This document shows, in pieces, positions 5,689 to 6,272 of a DNA stretch of 6,272 bases; positions within the stretch are counted from its first letter, which is position 1; each line of letters opens with the position of its first letter. The position numbers and the translations under genes were made by a program. Location of the stretch: contig JAAVGC010000010.1 of assembly GCA_014800445.1 (NCBI GenBank), positions 1-6,272 of the forward strand, in the 5' to 3' direction. Below the pieces are notes generated by a model. That model did no database searches. It saw only the letters and a list, made by a program, of their open reading frames with translations, and was not told where the DNA came from. Source of the stretch: Bacteroidales bacterium (GTDB taxonomy: Bacteria > Bacteroidota > Bacteroidia > Bacteroidales > Muribaculaceae).

Positions 5689-6272
5689 ATGCAACTGAAA
5701 GGTTTTGCAATCGTATCTATCCTCGCTGCAGCTGCAACCAGCTGTGGCGGGGATAAATCGTCTTGCTGCACTGCTGCGCAGGGCGACAAGGAGATAGGTG
5801 TTCAGCTCTACTCGGTGCGCAAGCCTATCGACGAGCAGATAAAGAACGGCGGCAGCATTGCTCCCGTGCTTGACTCTCTCGCTTCGTGGGGCTACACCTG
5901 GGTCGAGGCCGCCAACTATGGTGACGGCAAGTTCTACGGTATGGAGCCGGCTGATTACAAGGCTGCCGTTGAGGCTGCCGGACTGAAGTCGCGTTCGTCG
6001 CACACAACCATCGGCCTCACTGATGAGGAGATGAAGTCGGGTAACTTTGCCGACAAACTCGCTCAGTGGGATAAGGTTATAGCAGACCACAAGGCTGCCG
6101 GTATCGACTACATCGTGACTCCGTGGAGCAATGTTCCCGGAACTCTCGCTGAGCTCGACAATTATATCAGGTATCAGAACGCCATAGGTCACAAGTGCGC
6201 AGAGGCAGGCATCAACTACGGCTACCACAATCATTCGCACGAGTTCCAGAAAGTTGATGATCAGGTGATGCT
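5689..6272 (+). CDS. Sugar phosphate isomerase/epimerase-type TIM-barrel lipoprotein (N-terminal part, cut by window edge)
   Basis: The 194 codons present stay open to the edge. Residues 1-19 are a short lipoprotein signal ending ATSC (Cys19), followed by GGDK. A second cysteine pair lies at 26-27, before the domain. From about residue 35 the protein reads KEIGVQLYSVR, the first strand of the xylose isomerase-like TIM barrel (PF01261), followed by SLASWGYTWVEAANYGDGKFYG (64-84) with a likely metal ligand at E73, and by INYGYHNHSHEF (175-186), a typical metal-site segment with H182 or H184 and E185. Full-length members have about 290-310 residues, so roughly a third is missing, including the last metal ligands. 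Despite the family name, a surface or periplasmic lipoprotein is unlikely to act on sugar phosphates; a role on 3-keto sugar intermediates is inferred from the operon. It corresponds to BT2156 by position (from memory). The 12-bp gap to the DUF1080 gene indicates co-transcription. ATA isoleucine codons reappear here. Confidence 0.88.
   Translation, partial: MQLKGFAIVSILAAAATSCGGDKSSCCTAAQGDKEIGVQLYSVRKPIDEQIKNGGSIAPVLDSLASWGYTWVEAANYGDGKFYGMEPADYKAAVEAAGLKSRSSHTTIGLTDEEMKSGNFADKLAQWDKVIADHKAAGIDYIVTPWSNVPGTLAELDNYIRYQNAIGHKCAEAGINYGYHNHSHEFQKVDDQVM

Noticed and set aside
5683..6240. Open frame of 185 codons on the minus strand opposite the TIM-barrel lipoprotein gene.
   Set aside because: The plus strand carries a well-supported signal peptide and TIM-barrel motifs; the antisense translation has no recognisable family and is explained by codon bias.

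Overview
The window looks like chromosomal DNA from a Bacteroidota member, probably order Bacteroidales. A Muribaculaceae-like gut bacterium is my best guess from the roughly mid-50s GC content and the protein wording, but no marker gene here proves the family. Supporting signs are an HU-CCDC81/SPOR fusion protein typical of the phylum, a good match to the Bacteroidota promoter element TAnnTTTG, AT-rich leaders in place of Shine-Dalgarno sites, and lipoproteins beginning Cys-Gly-Gly.

Left arm (1-1863, minus strand). Three housekeeping-type genes read leftwards: an HU-like/SPOR membrane protein, a nitroreductase, and the first 105 codons of a Rossmann/DUF2520 protein that runs off the left edge. 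The last two overlap by four bases (ATGA), so they are probably co-translated.

Divergent intergenic region (1864 to about 2112). This is the only non-coding stretch near 250 bp and is markedly AT-rich. It holds a symmetric cluster of four nonamers of the form TTAT[CG][AC]ACA, the inner two forming a perfect 10-bp inverted repeat. It also holds a perfect 12-bp palindrome, T- and A-tracts, and a good Bacteroidota promoter pointing right.

Right arm (2113-6272, plus strand). Four consecutive genes form a probable operon: a leaderless Gfo/Idh/MocA oxidoreductase, a Tat-exported Gfo/Idh/MocA oxidoreductase, a DUF1080 (3-keto-disaccharide hydrolase family) lipoprotein, and a sugar phosphate isomerase/epimerase-type TIM-barrel lipoprotein cut by the right edge. 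From memory this order matches the Bacteroides thetaiotaomicron BT2159-BT2156 locus, which has been linked to glycoside breakdown through 3-keto sugars and to glucosinolate conversion. The inferred scheme is that the exported oxidoreductase oxidises C3 of a glycoside in the periplasm, the DUF1080 and TIM-barrel lipoproteins cleave or rearrange the 3-keto glycoside, and the cytoplasmic oxidoreductase reduces the imported keto sugar. Isoleucine codon choice in the second gene differs sharply from the first, suggesting unequal expression within the cluster.

I see no RNA gene, CRISPR array, insertion sequence or phage gene.
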